From: Micromonospora coerulea
Lineage (GTDB): Bacteria; Actinomycetota; Actinomycetes; Mycobacteriales; Micromonosporaceae
Reading direction: 5' to 3'
DNA: 64,000 nucleotides
Assembly (NCBI RefSeq): GCF_016598485.1
Contig: NZ_JAEMUW010000006.1
Coordinates: 1-64,000 of the forward strand
Position 1 is the stretch's first letter; each line of letters starts with the position of its first letter. The translations under genes and the position numbers were made by a program. Under the pieces are notes generated by a model. It worked only from the letters and a program-made list of their open reading frames with translations. It did not search any database and was not told the DNA's origin. Positions 52,612 to 60,911 of the stretch are shown piece after piece.

Positions 52612-53573
52612 GCGTCATCGAGGTGCACGGGCTGCGCAAGGAGTTCACCGTCCGGGTGAAGGCGGGGCGGCTGCGCCGGGAGAAGCGGATGGTCACCGCC
52701 GTCGACGGGGTCGACCTGCGGGTGGAGCGCGGCGAGATGCTCGGCTACATCGGCCCCAACGGCGCCGGCAAGTCGACCACCCTGAAGATGCTCACCGGCG
52801 TGCTGATGCCGTCGGCGGGACAGGCCCGGGTCTGCGGCCTGCGGCCGGTGGCCGAGCGGACCCGGCTGGCGCTGCGGATCGGGGTGGTCTTCGGCCAGCG
52901 CTCGCAGCTCTGGTGGGACCTGCCGTTGCGCGACTCGTTCGACCTGCTGCGGCACGTCTACCGGGTGCCGGCCGCCGGGCACGCGGCGCGGCTGCGCCGC
53001 TGCCGCGACCTGCTGGACCTGGACGAGTTCCTGGACACCCCGGTCCGGCAGCTCTCCCTCGGCCAGCGGATGCGCGGCGAGCTGACCGCCGCCCTGCTGC
53101 ACGGCCCGGAGGTGCTCTTCCTGGACGAGCCGACGATCGGGCTGGACGTGGTCAGCAAGCAGGCCGTCCGGGGCTTTCTGGCGGAGCTGGGCCGGGCCGG
53201 CGACACCACCCTGGTGCTCACCACCCACGACCTGGCCGACATCGAGCGGCTCTGCCGCCGGCTCGTGGTGATCGACCACGGCCGGGTGGTGCACGACGGC
53301 TCGATCGCCGCCCTGCACAGCCGGTACGGCTCCCGCCGCCTGGTCGTCGCCGAGCTGGACACGGCCCTTGCCGCGCCGCCGACGCTGCCGGGCGCGCCGC
53401 TGCACCGGGTGGAGGCGGACGGGCACCGGCTGGTCTACGCGCTGGAGTCGGCGGGCGTCGCCGAGGTGGTCGCCGGGCTGGCCGGGCTGGCCGCGCTGCG
53501 CGACATCTCGATCGTCGAGCCGGACATCGAGGAGGTCGTGGCCCGGCTGTACCGCAGTCCGGCCCAGGTGTGA
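52608..53573 (+). CDS. ABC exporter ATP-binding protein
   Basis: A 321-residue nucleotide-binding subunit of the exporter. Walker A GPNGAGKST, Q-loop FGQRSQLWWDLP (the WWDLP extension is typical of DUF990-type systems), signature LSLGQRMRGE, Walker B VLFLDEPTIGLD, and switch His in VLTTHDLADIE. The C-terminal tail after about residue 230 is the extra domain seen in drug-export ATPases. It powers export with the two permeases just upstream; an ATGA overlap joins the genes. A terminator follows directly. Confidence 0.95.
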   Translation: MSVIEVHGLRKEFTVRVKAGRLRREKRMVTAVDGVDLRVERGEMLGYIGPNGAGKSTTLKMLTGVLMPSAGQARVCGLRPVAERTRLALRIGVVFGQRSQLWWDLPLRDSFDLLRHVYRVPAAGHAARLRRCRDLLDLDEFLDTPVRQLSLGQRMRGELTAALLHGPEVLFLDEPTIGLDVVSKQAVRGFLAELGRAGDTTLVLTTHDLADIERLCRRLVVIDHGRVVHDGSIAALHSRYGSRRLVVAELDTALAAPPTLPGAPLHRVEADGHRLVYALESAGVAEVVAGLAGLAALRDISIVEPDIEEVVARLYRSPAQV

Positions 53574-53607
53574 CGAAGGCCCCGGGTGGGTGCCCGGGGC
53601 CTTCGTC
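53572..53607. terminator. Bidirectional terminator after the ABC operon
   Basis: A perfect 15-bp stem (GACGAAGGCCCCGGG and complement) with a TGGGTG loop. It starts within the ABC ATPase stop codon and also serves the converging DUF3043 gene. Confidence 0.85.
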
Positions 53608-53620
53608 GACGTGCGTGTGG

Positions 53621-54229
53621 TCAGATCTTGTCGCCGATGTTCACCTGCGGCTGGGGGGCGCGCATCCGGCGGAAGGTGATCGACCGCATGATCGCGTAGA
53701 GGTAGAGCGAGCCGAGCTTCTCGTTGCTCTTCGGGAACCGCTCCCGCATCAGCTTCCTGATCTTGCGGGAGATCAGCACCGAGTCGACCACCACGCCGAG
53801 CGCGAGCGCGCCCCACAGCACGTTGGAGATCAGCCGGACGATCGGCGGCATGGCCTGGTTGGAGCCGACCAGCACGATCAGCGCCCCGCCGAAGAACCAG
53901 GTCCCGACCGTACGCCGGGAGTCGACCACGTTGCGGGCCAGCAGCCGCTCGGGGCCCCGGTCGCGCGGCCCGCCCTCGCGACGGAACTCCGAGGCCGCCT
54001 CGGCCCGGGACGCGCGGCGCTGCTCCCGCGCCTCCTCCTTGGTCAACGGCCGGCTCGGCGCGCTGAGCCGCCGGCCGGCGGTCGGCCGCTTCGGCGTGAC
54101 CTGGCCCAGCTCCTTCTTGCTCGGGGTGTAGCCCCGGGGGCGGGCGTTGACGGACTCCTCGTCGGTCGTCACCGAGGTGACGGACTCATCGACGAGGTCG
54201 GCGGGCTTGCGGCGAAACAGCGACGGCAC
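53621..54229 (-). CDS. DUF3043 membrane protein
   Basis: A 202-residue protein of the actinobacterial DUF3043 family: FRRKPADLVDES start, a basic stretch with PSKKELGQVTPKRPTAGRR, PLTKEEAREQRRA, two membrane helices (RTVGTWFFGGALIVLVGS and VLWGALALGVVVDSVLI), then ISRKIRKLMRERFPKSNEKLGSLYLYAIMRSITFRRMRAPQPQV. Function unknown; widely conserved in actinomycetes. GTG 54229 gives the short N-terminus usual for the family. Confidence 0.88.
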   Translation of the reverse strand: MPSLFRRKPADLVDESVTSVTTDEESVNARPRGYTPSKKELGQVTPKRPTAGRRLSAPSRPLTKEEAREQRRASRAEAASEFRREGGPRDRGPERLLARNVVDSRRTVGTWFFGGALIVLVGSNQAMPPIVRLISNVLWGALALGVVVDSVLISRKIRKLMRERFPKSNEKLGSLYLYAIMRSITFRRMRAPQPQVNIGDKI

Positions 54230-54304
54230 GTGGTGAAGGGTAGCCACACAGCCGCGCCCGGTGCACATCGCGGGTGCACCGGGCGCGGGAAGAGCGGTGT
54301 GACG

Positions 54305-55717
54305 TCACGGACGCTCGACGTGCGCGCCCAGGTCGGCCAGCTTCTTCTCGAAGTCCTCGTAGCCCCGGTTGATCAGGTCGACGCCGTACACCCGGGAGGT
54401 GCCCTCGGCGGCGAGCGCCGCGATCAGGTGGCTGAAACCGGCCCGCAGGTCCGGGATGACCAGGTCGGCGGCGTGCAGCTTGCTCGGGCCGGCGATCACC
54501 GCGGAGTGCTTGAAGTTGCGCCGGCCGAAGCGGCACGGGGTGCCGCCCAGGCAGTCCCGGTAGACCTGGATGTTCGCGCCCATCGTGTTCAGCGCCTCGG
54601 TGTAGCCCAGCCGCTGCTCGTAGACCGTCTCGTGGACGATCGACAGGCCCCGGGCCTGGGTCAGCGCCACCACGAGCGGCTGCTGCCAGTCGGTCATGAA
54701 GCCGGGGTGCACGTCGGTCTCCAGGGCCACCGCGTTCAGCTCGCCGCCGGGGTGCCAGAAGCGGATGCCGCCCTCCTGGCCCGGGTCGCCCAGCTTCGGC
54801 GGCCGGGCGTCGGTCACCTCGTACTCGCCGCCGACCGAGCGGAAGACGTTGAGGAAGGTCATCATGTCGGCCTGCTGGGCGCCCAGCACCTCGACGTCGC
54901 CCCGGGTGGCCAGTGCCGCCGCCGCCCAGCTCGCCGCCTCGATCCGGTCCGGGATCGGCCGGTGGGTGTAGCCGTGCAGCTTCTTCACGCCCTGGATCTC
55001 GATCACCCGGTCGGTGTGCACCTTGATGATCGCGCCCATCTTCTGCAGGATGCAGATCAGGTCGATGATCTCGGGCTCGACCGCCGCGTTGCGCAGCTCG
55101 GTGACGCCCTCGGCCATCACCGCGGTCAGCAGCACCTGCTCGGTGGCGCCCACGCTCGGGTACGGCAGGGCGAACTTCGTGCCGTGCAGCCCGTTCGGCG
55201 CGGACAGGTGCAGCCCCTCCGGGGTCTTGTCGACGGTCGCGCCGAACTCGCGCAGCGCCTGGAGGTGGAAGTCGATCGGGCGCGGCCCGATGTGGCAGCC
55301 GCCCAGGTCCGGGATGAAGGCGTGGCCGAGCCGGTGCAGCAGCGGGCCGCAGAACAGGATCGGGATCCGGCTGGAGCCGGCGTGCACGTTGATCTGGTCG
55401 GTGCTGGCGCTCTCGACGTTGGACGGGTCGAAGACCAGCTCGCCGTCCTCGTCGCCGTCGGTCACCTTCACCCCGTGCAGGCCGAGCAGCCCGCGGACCA
55501 CCTCGACGTCGCGGATCTTCGGCACGTCGAACAGTCGGCTGGGGGAGTCGCCCAGCAGGGCGGCGACCATCGCCTTCGAAACGAGGTTCTTCGCGCCGCG
55601 CACGCGGATCCGCCCTTCGAGCGGAGTGCCTCCGTGTACGACCAGGACGTCGTCGGTCAACGCAACCTCCAGCGCGTTGGTGCTGCCGTGTAGATGAGTG
55701 GGGCCCACGATCTGCAT
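54305..55717 (-). CDS. murA: UDP-N-acetylglucosamine 1-carboxyvinyltransferase
   Basis: First committed step of peptidoglycan precursor synthesis: transfer of enolpyruvate from PEP to UDP-GlcNAc in the cytosol. The 470-residue protein has RVRGAKNLVSKAMVAALL (substrate-binding Lys-Asn), and PDLGGCHIGPRPIDFHLQAL with the catalytic Cys of the fosfomycin-binding loop. Later motifs fit the second half of the EPT fold (DDGGIRFWHPGG-like region, GFMTDWQQPLVVAL). It is longer than the usual 420 residues; the first 20 residues (MQIVGPTHLHGSTNALEVAL) may be an actinomycete extension or a start set too far upstream. Monocistronic. Confidence 0.93.
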   Translation of the reverse strand: MQIVGPTHLHGSTNALEVALTDDVLVVHGGTPLEGRIRVRGAKNLVSKAMVAALLGDSPSRLFDVPKIRDVEVVRGLLGLHGVKVTDGDEDGELVFDPSNVESASTDQINVHAGSSRIPILFCGPLLHRLGHAFIPDLGGCHIGPRPIDFHLQALREFGATVDKTPEGLHLSAPNGLHGTKFALPYPSVGATEQVLLTAVMAEGVTELRNAAVEPEIIDLICILQKMGAIIKVHTDRVIEIQGVKKLHGYTHRPIPDRIEAASWAAAALATRGDVEVLGAQQADMMTFLNVFRSVGGEYEVTDARPPKLGDPGQEGGIRFWHPGGELNAVALETDVHPGFMTDWQQPLVVALTQARGLSIVHETVYEQRLGYTEALNTMGANIQVYRDCLGGTPCRFGRRNFKHSAVIAGPSKLHAADLVIPDLRAGFSHLIAALAAEGTSRVYGVDLINRGYEDFEKKLADLGAHVERP

Positions 55718-55873
55718 CGCTACCCGGTGCGCCGCCGGATGAAAACGGCCGGCATGTTTCTCGCCCCGGCAGCATAGCCCTCGGTGACGAGAATGGAATC
55801 GGTCACATCGCCAGCGAGGGCACGAACCGGGGTGTCCGGTGCGTTTCCGTACCAGCGATGTGACCGAGGGTGA

Positions 55874-57058
55874 TCAGGCGCCCGGCAGGGCCAGCATCTG
55901 GTCCAGCGCCACCCGGGCGTGGTGCGCGGTGTCCGGGTCGACCGTGATCTGGTTGACCACCCGGCCCGCGACCAGCTCTTCGAGGGCCCAGACCAGGTGC
56001 GGGAGGTCGATCCGGTTCATCGTCGAGCAGTAGCAGACCGCCTTGTCCAGGAACATGATCTGCTTGTCCGGGTGGGCCAGCGCCAGCCGGCGGACCAGGT
56101 TCAGCTCGGTGCCGACCGCCCAGGCCGAGCCGGCCGGGGCCGCCTCGATGGTCTTGATGATGTACTCGGTGGAGCCGACCTGGTCGGCGGCGGTGACCAC
56201 CTCGTGCCGGCACTCCGGGTGGACCAGCACGTTCACCCCGGGGACCCGCTCGCGGACGTCGTTGACGCTGTCCAGCGTGAAGCGGCCGTGCACCGAGCAG
56301 TGCCCCCGCCACAGGATCATCTTGGCGTCGCGCAGCTGCTCCGCGGTCAGCCCGCCGTTCGGCTTGTGCGGGTCGTAGAGCACGCAGTCGTCCAGCGAGA
56401 AGCCCATCTCCAGCACGGCGGTGTTGCGGCCGAGGTGCTGGTCGGGCAGGAAGAGCACCTTCGAGCCCTGCTCGAAGGCCCAGTCCAGGGCCCGCTTCGC
56501 GTTCGACGAGGTGCAGACCACGCCGCCGCGCCGGCCGACGAAGCCCTTGATGTCCGCCGAGGAGTTCATGTACGTCACCGGGACGGTGTCCGCCGCGACG
56601 CCCAGCTCGGTCAGCACGTCCCAGGCGGTCTCGACCTGCGACAGCACCGCCATGTCGGCCATCGAACAGCCGGCGGCCAGGTCCGGCAGGATCACCTTCT
56701 GGGCGTCCGAGGTGAGGATGTCGGCGCTCTCGGCCATGAAGTGCACGCCGCAGAAGACGATGTACTCCGCGTCCGGCCGGGCCGCCGCCTCGCGGGCGAG
56801 CTTGAACGAGTCGCCCGTCACGTCGGCGAACTGGATCACCTCGTCGCGCTGGTAGTGGTGGCCGAGCACGAAGACCTTCGTGCCGAGCGCGGCCTTGGCC
56901 GCCGCCGCCCGGGCCACCAGGTCCGGGTCGCTTGGCGCGGGCAGGTCACCCGGACACTCCACGCCACGCTCGGTGGCGGGGTCGCTGCCGCGGCCGAGAA
57001 GCAGCAGCGCAGTGGCGGTGTTGGAAGGCTCAGCCCAGGTCGAAGTCACGCCTCCCAT
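55874..57058 (-). CDS. nadA: Quinolinate synthase A
   Basis: [4Fe-4S] enzyme that condenses iminoaspartate with dihydroxyacetone phosphate to quinolinate, in de novo NAD synthesis. 394 residues. Motifs: KVFVLGHHYQRDEVIQFAD, VFCGVHFMAESADIL (Cys), VTYMNSSADIKGF, GGVVCTSSNAKRALDW (Cys), LWRGHCSVHGRF (Cys) and FLDKAVCYCSTMNRI (Cys). The start is either ATG 57058 (MGGVTSTW) or GTG 57049; ATG was preferred, as actinomycete homologues begin with a similar extra residue. NadB and NadC are not in the window; nadE is at 15805. Confidence 0.94.
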   Translation of the reverse strand: MGGVTSTWAEPSNTATALLLLGRGSDPATERGVECPGDLPAPSDPDLVARAAAAKAALGTKVFVLGHHYQRDEVIQFADVTGDSFKLAREAAARPDAEYIVFCGVHFMAESADILTSDAQKVILPDLAAGCSMADMAVLSQVETAWDVLTELGVAADTVPVTYMNSSADIKGFVGRRGGVVCTSSNAKRALDWAFEQGSKVLFLPDQHLGRNTAVLEMGFSLDDCVLYDPHKPNGGLTAEQLRDAKMILWRGHCSVHGRFTLDSVNDVRERVPGVNVLVHPECRHEVVTAADQVGSTEYIIKTIEAAPAGSAWAVGTELNLVRRLALAHPDKQIMFLDKAVCYCSTMNRIDLPHLVWALEELVAGRVVNQITVDPDTAHHARVALDQMLALPGA

Positions 57059-57117
57059 GGTCCCACAGCGAGCCCGGCGTGCAGCCGCCCGCGGTGTGGG
57101 CTGCCACACTGCTGGGC

Positions 57118-58278
57118 ATGCGCGTGCTGCTCTGCCCGGACAAGTTCGCCGGCACGCTGCCGGCCCAGGAGGTGGCCACCGCGGTGGCCGAGGGCTGGCG
57201 GGAGGTGGCCGCCGGCGACGACCTGCTGATCCGGCCGCTGGCCGACGGCGGGCCCGGCTTCGTCGCCGTGCTCGCCGAGGCGCTCGGCGGCCGGCGCCTG
57301 CCGGTGCCGACCGTCGATCCGCTGGGTCGGCCGGCCGCCGGTGAGATCCTGCTCACCGACGACGGCACGGCGTACCTGGAGAGCGCCCAGGCGTGCGGGC
57401 TGCACCTGCTCACCGCCGCCGAGCGCGACCCGAAGGTCACCACCTCGTACGGGCTGGGCCTGCTGGTCGCGGCCGCCGTCGAGGCCGGCGCCGGCACGGT
57501 GGTGATCGGGCTCGGTGGCTCCGCCACCAACGACGGTGGCGCCGGCATGCTCACCGCGCTCGGCGTCACCCCGCTCGACCAGGCCGGCCTGGCCCTGCCG
57601 TACGGGGGAGCGGCGCTGGCCGCGGTGGCCGGGCTGGACGGCGCCCCCCGGCTGCGCGGCACCACCCTGGTCGCCGCGACCGACGTGGACAACCCGCTGC
57701 TCGGGCTGCACGGCGCGAGCAACGTCTACGGCCCGCAGAAGGGCGCCAGCCGGGAGGACGTGCTGCTGCTCGACGCCGCGCTGGAACGCCTCGCCGCCGT
57801 GCTGGAACGCGAGCTGCCCGGCTGCCCGCCGGGGCTGGGCGGGCTGCCGGGCGGCGGGGCGGCCGGCGGGCTCGGCGCGGCGATCCTCGCCCTCGGCGGC
57901 CGGTGCGAATCCGGCATCGGCCTGGTCACCCGGGCGATCGGGCTGGACGCCGCGCTGGACGCCGCCGACCTGGTGATCACCGGAGAGGGCTCGTTCGACC
58001 ACCAGTCGCTGCGCGGCAAGGTGGTCGCCGGGGTGGCCGGGGCCGCTCGTGACCGGGGCGTGCCCTGCGTGGTGCTGGCGGGGCGGGTGAGCACCGGCCG
58101 CCGGGAGGCCGCCGCGGCCGGGGTTACCGAGGCGTACAGCCTGGTCGAGCACTTCGGCGGCGAGGAGCGCGGCGGGATCGAGGCCGCGATGGGCCGGCCC
58201 GCCGAGGGGTTGCGGGCGCTCGGTGCCCGGCTGGCCCGGCAGTGGAGCCGGCCGTCCGGAGGCGCCGCCCGCGGTTGA
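57118..58278 (+). CDS. glxK: Glycerate kinase, type 1
   Basis: Phosphorylates glycerate to 2- or 3-phosphoglycerate with ATP. The 386-residue protein begins MRVLLCPDKFAGTLPAQEVATAV, the family start, and contains RPLADGGPGFV, GLGGSATNDGGAGML, AATDVDNPLLG and ASNVYGPQKGAS, and a second domain with ITGEGSFDHQSLRGKV. Divergent from nadA with a 59-bp gap, so promoters overlap. Normally used in glyoxylate/glycerate metabolism; no cluster partner nearby. Confidence 0.9.
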   Translation: MRVLLCPDKFAGTLPAQEVATAVAEGWREVAAGDDLLIRPLADGGPGFVAVLAEALGGRRLPVPTVDPLGRPAAGEILLTDDGTAYLESAQACGLHLLTAAERDPKVTTSYGLGLLVAAAVEAGAGTVVIGLGGSATNDGGAGMLTALGVTPLDQAGLALPYGGAALAAVAGLDGAPRLRGTTLVAATDVDNPLLGLHGASNVYGPQKGASREDVLLLDAALERLAAVLERELPGCPPGLGGLPGGGAAGGLGAAILALGGRCESGIGLVTRAIGLDAALDAADLVITGEGSFDHQSLRGKVVAGVAGAARDRGVPCVVLAGRVSTGRREAAAAGVTEAYSLVEHFGGEERGGIEAAMGRPAEGLRALGARLARQWSRPSGGAARG

Positions 58279-58500
58279 GTCGCACCGACCGGCCGAACGT
58301 CGCCGGCCCGTCACCCGCCGCCCGCGGCGGGGTCGGTGCGCCGGCCGGCGGCGGCAACCGGCCACGAGTGCGTGGTCACGCCGCCGGGTGACCCCGGTCG
58401 GGGCGGCGTACGATCGGATCTGGACCACACCGGGAATCACTGGACGACGCGCGACGTTGGCCAGTGCGTCCGGACCCATACCGCGCAGGGAGATTTCCAC

Positions 58501-58869
58501 GTGACCACGCCAGCGCAGACCGAGTCGACCGAGGCCAAGGCCCCTACTTCCGTCGTCCTCACCGACGTCGCGGCGCAGAAGGTCAAGGCCCTGATCGAGC
58601 AGGAGGGCCGCGACGACCTGCGGCTCCGTGTCGCGGTGCAGCCGGGCGGCTGCTCCGGCCTGCGGTACCAGCTCTTCTTCGACGAGCGGTCGCTCGACGG
58701 TGACGTCGTGACCGACTTCGGCGGTGTCGAGGTCGTCGTCGACCGGATGAGCGCCCCCTACCTGGCCGGCGCGACGATCGACTTCGCCGACCGGATCGAC
58801 GCCCAGGGCTTCACCATCGACAACCCGAACGCCGGCAGCTCCTGCGCCTGCGGCGACTCGTTCAGCTGA
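58501..58869 (+). CDS. erpA: Iron-sulfur cluster insertion protein (HesB/IscA type)
   Basis: A-type carrier that holds and delivers Fe-S clusters to apo-proteins. 122 residues: PTSVVLTDVAAQKVKALIEQ, then the three cluster ligands Cys in QPGGCSGLRYQLFF and Cys-Ala-Cys in GSSCACGDSFS. GTG 58501 follows AGGGAG and is preferred. Candidate clients in this window include LipA, NadA and other Fe-S enzymes. The 222-bp interval upstream holds no gene; TACGAT at about 58409 may be a -10 element. A strong terminator follows. Confidence 0.94.
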   Translation: MTTPAQTESTEAKAPTSVVLTDVAAQKVKALIEQEGRDDLRLRVAVQPGGCSGLRYQLFFDERSLDGDVVTDFGGVEVVVDRMSAPYLAGATIDFADRIDAQGFTIDNPNAGSSCACGDSFS

Positions 58870-58924
58870 GTCGACCTCGCGCCGAGGCGACCGGACCGCA
58901 CCGGGCCGGATGAGCTGACGACAA

Positions 58925-58963
58925 CGGCGGGACCGCCCGGAAAGGGCGGTCCCGCCGTTTTTT
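58925..58963 (+). terminator. Rho-independent terminator of erpA
   Basis: CGGCGGGACCGCCC pairs with GGGCGGTCCCGCCG around a GGAAA-type loop, followed by TTTTTT, a textbook intrinsic terminator that is rare at this GC content. Confidence 0.93.
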
Positions 58964-59094
58964 CGCGCGTCCGGGTGTCCGGGCGCTGACGTCCGGGTAT
59001 GCGCACGTCGACCGGTTCTCGACCGACCCGCGACCGGCGCTCCGGACGGGCCGGTAGGCTGACCGGCGCCGTGCTGCCGACCCCGAGGGCTGAC

Positions 59095-60072
59095 ATGAAG
59101 ATCGCCGTGACCGGCTCGATCGCGACCGACCACCTGATGAGCTTTCCCGGTCGATTCGCCGACCAGTTGATCGCCGACCAGCTGCACAAGGTGTCGCTGT
59201 CGTTCCTCGTCGACGACCTGGTGCTGCGCCGGGGCGGGGTGGCGGCCAACATCGCGTTCGGGATGGCCCAGCTCGGGCTGCGCCCGGTGCTGCTCGGCGC
59301 CGTCGGGCCCGACTTCGCCGACTACCGCTCCTGGCTGGAGCGGCACGGCGTCGACTGCGACTCGGTGCACGTCAGCGAGGTCGCGCACACCGCCCGGTTC
59401 GTCTGCACCACGGACACCGACATGTGCCAGATCGCCTCGTTCTACGCGGGCGCGATGAGCGAGGCCCGCAACATCGAGCTGGCCCCGGTCGCCCAGCGGC
59501 TCGGCGGCCTCGACCTGGTGCTGGTCAGCGCCAACGACCCCGAGGCGATGATCCGGCACTCGGCCGAGTGCCGGGAGCGGGGGTACGCCTTCGTCGCCGA
59601 CCCGTCCCAGCAACTGGCCCGGATGGACGGCGCGGACGTGCTCGGCCTGATCGACGGCGCCGAGTACCTGATGACCAACGACTACGAAAAGTCGCTGCTG
59701 CAGAGCAAGGCGGGCCTGACCGACGCGCAGTTGTTGGAGCGGGTCAAGATCAGGGTCACCACGCTGGGCAAGGACGGCGCGGAGATCGCCGGCCGGGACT
59801 TCGACCCGATTCACGTCCCGATCGCCCGGGAGATCCAGGCCGTCGACCCCACCGGCGTCGGGGACGGGTTCCGGGCCGGCTTCTTCACCGCCCTGTCCTG
59901 GGGGCTCGGCGTAGAGCGGGCCGCCCAGGTCGGCTCCCTGCTCGCCACGCTGGTCCTGGAGACCGTCGGCACCCAGGAGTACGAGGTCCGCCGCGACCTG
60001 TTCGTGAAGCGCCTCGCCGAGTCGTACGGCGACGCGGCCGCCGAGGACGTCCGGCCGCACCTGCTTCCGTGA
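59095..60072 (+). CDS. PfkB-family sugar/nucleoside kinase (adenosine-kinase-like)
   Basis: A 325-residue ribokinase-fold kinase. Signature 1 VLRRGGVAANIAFGMAQLG; signature 2 VDPTGVGDGFRAGFFTALSWG with the catalytic Asp in GDG. KIAVTGSIATDHLMSFPGRF at the N-terminus resembles the actinobacterial adenosine kinase (Mycobacterium AdoK) group, so adenosine is the first substrate to test; ribose or a related sugar is also possible. ATG 59095 follows a weak GAGGG site. Its stop TGA overlaps the GTG start of the next gene. Confidence 0.88.
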   Translation: MKIAVTGSIATDHLMSFPGRFADQLIADQLHKVSLSFLVDDLVLRRGGVAANIAFGMAQLGLRPVLLGAVGPDFADYRSWLERHGVDCDSVHVSEVAHTARFVCTTDTDMCQIASFYAGAMSEARNIELAPVAQRLGGLDLVLVSANDPEAMIRHSAECRERGYAFVADPSQQLARMDGADVLGLIDGAEYLMTNDYEKSLLQSKAGLTDAQLLERVKIRVTTLGKDGAEIAGRDFDPIHVPIAREIQAVDPTGVGDGFRAGFFTALSWGLGVERAAQVGSLLATLVLETVGTQEYEVRRDLFVKRLAESYGDAAAEDVRPHLLP

Positions 60073-60638
60073 CCTCCGCCGCGTCCGGCACCGGCCGTCC
60101 GGCGGTCTCCCGCGGGATGGACCCGGGCCCCGCAGGGCCGGTCCTGGTGGTCTTCGCCGGGCTGCCGGGAGTGGGCAAGAGCACGCTGGCCCTGCGGGTC
60201 GGCGCGGCGCTGCGCGCCCCGGTCCTGCCGGTCGACCCGGTCGAGCGGGCCCTGGGCCGGTACGGGCTGGTCGGCGACGTCCCCGGGATGGCCGCCTACG
60301 GCGCGCTCGCCGGCCTCGCCGAGGTGCAGCTCGACCTGGGGCTGAGCGTGGTGATCGACGCGGTCAACCCGGTGGCCAGCGCCCGGGGCCTGTGGCACGA
60401 CCTGGCCGAGCGGGCCGGGGTGCCGCTACGAGTGATCGAGGTGCACTGCGGGGACGAGGCGGAGCACCGCCGCCGGGTCGAGGCCCGGCAGCCCGCCGAG
60501 CCGGACCCGCACGTGCCCACCTGGGAGCAGACTCTGCTCCGCCGCGCCGAGTACGAGCCGATCATCGGCCCCCGCCTGGTGGTCGACACCGCCCTCGCCA
60601 CCGACCCCCTCCCACCCATCCTCAGCTACCTCCACTAA
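60069..60638 (+). CDS. P-loop kinase-like AAA protein
   Basis: A 189-residue protein with Walker A GLPGVGKSTLALRVG near residue 33, LPVDPVERALGRYGLVGDVPG, then SVVIDAVNPVASAR (Walker B-like Asp) and VHCGDEAEHRRRVEARQ, a lid-type segment. The pattern fits the AAA_33/zeta-type or shikimate/gluconate-kinase-like small-molecule kinases. GTG 60069 overlaps the stop of the PfkB gene (GTGA), so the two are translationally coupled, implying a linked pathway. Substrate unknown. Confidence 0.85.
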   Translation: MTSAASGTGRPAVSRGMDPGPAGPVLVVFAGLPGVGKSTLALRVGAALRAPVLPVDPVERALGRYGLVGDVPGMAAYGALAGLAEVQLDLGLSVVIDAVNPVASARGLWHDLAERAGVPLRVIEVHCGDEAEHRRRVEARQPAEPDPHVPTWEQTLLRRAEYEPIIGPRLVVDTALATDPLPPILSYLH

Positions 60639-60683
60639 CGCCACGCCTTCCCGGAATGTGCGCGGATCTTGGGTGGGGGTGGG

Positions 60684-60911
60684 TCAGGTGGTGCGGCGGA
60701 TGTCGTAGGCGGGGGCGTCGGGGTGGGCCGTGACGAACTGCTGGTTGCGCATGCGGCACCAGGCGGGGATGTCGACGGCCGCCGCCGGGTCGTCGGCGAG
60801 GACCCGCAGCACCGCGCCCACCGGTAGCTCCGGGAGGCGGCGGGCCAGCGCGATCACCGGCAGCGGGCAGCGCTGGCCGCGGCAGTCCAGCACCTCGTCC
60901 GGCTCGCTCAC
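60684..60911 (-). CDS. TusA-like sulfur-carrier protein
   Basis: A 75-residue SirA/TusA-type protein: LDCRGQRCPLPVIALARRLPEL, with the CPxP motif whose Cys carries persulfide sulfur. The C-terminal strand-helix pattern ends in RMRNQQFVTAHPDAPAYDIRR. GTG 60911 overlaps the stop of the cysteine desulfurase gene (GTGA), so the carrier is coupled to the donor enzyme. Shorter than the frames around it suggest because it lies within a long antisense-like open frame; the real start is clear from the overlap. Confidence 0.88.
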   Translation of the reverse strand: MSEPDEVLDCRGQRCPLPVIALARRLPELPVGAVLRVLADDPAAAVDIPAWCRMRNQQFVTAHPDAPAYDIRRTT

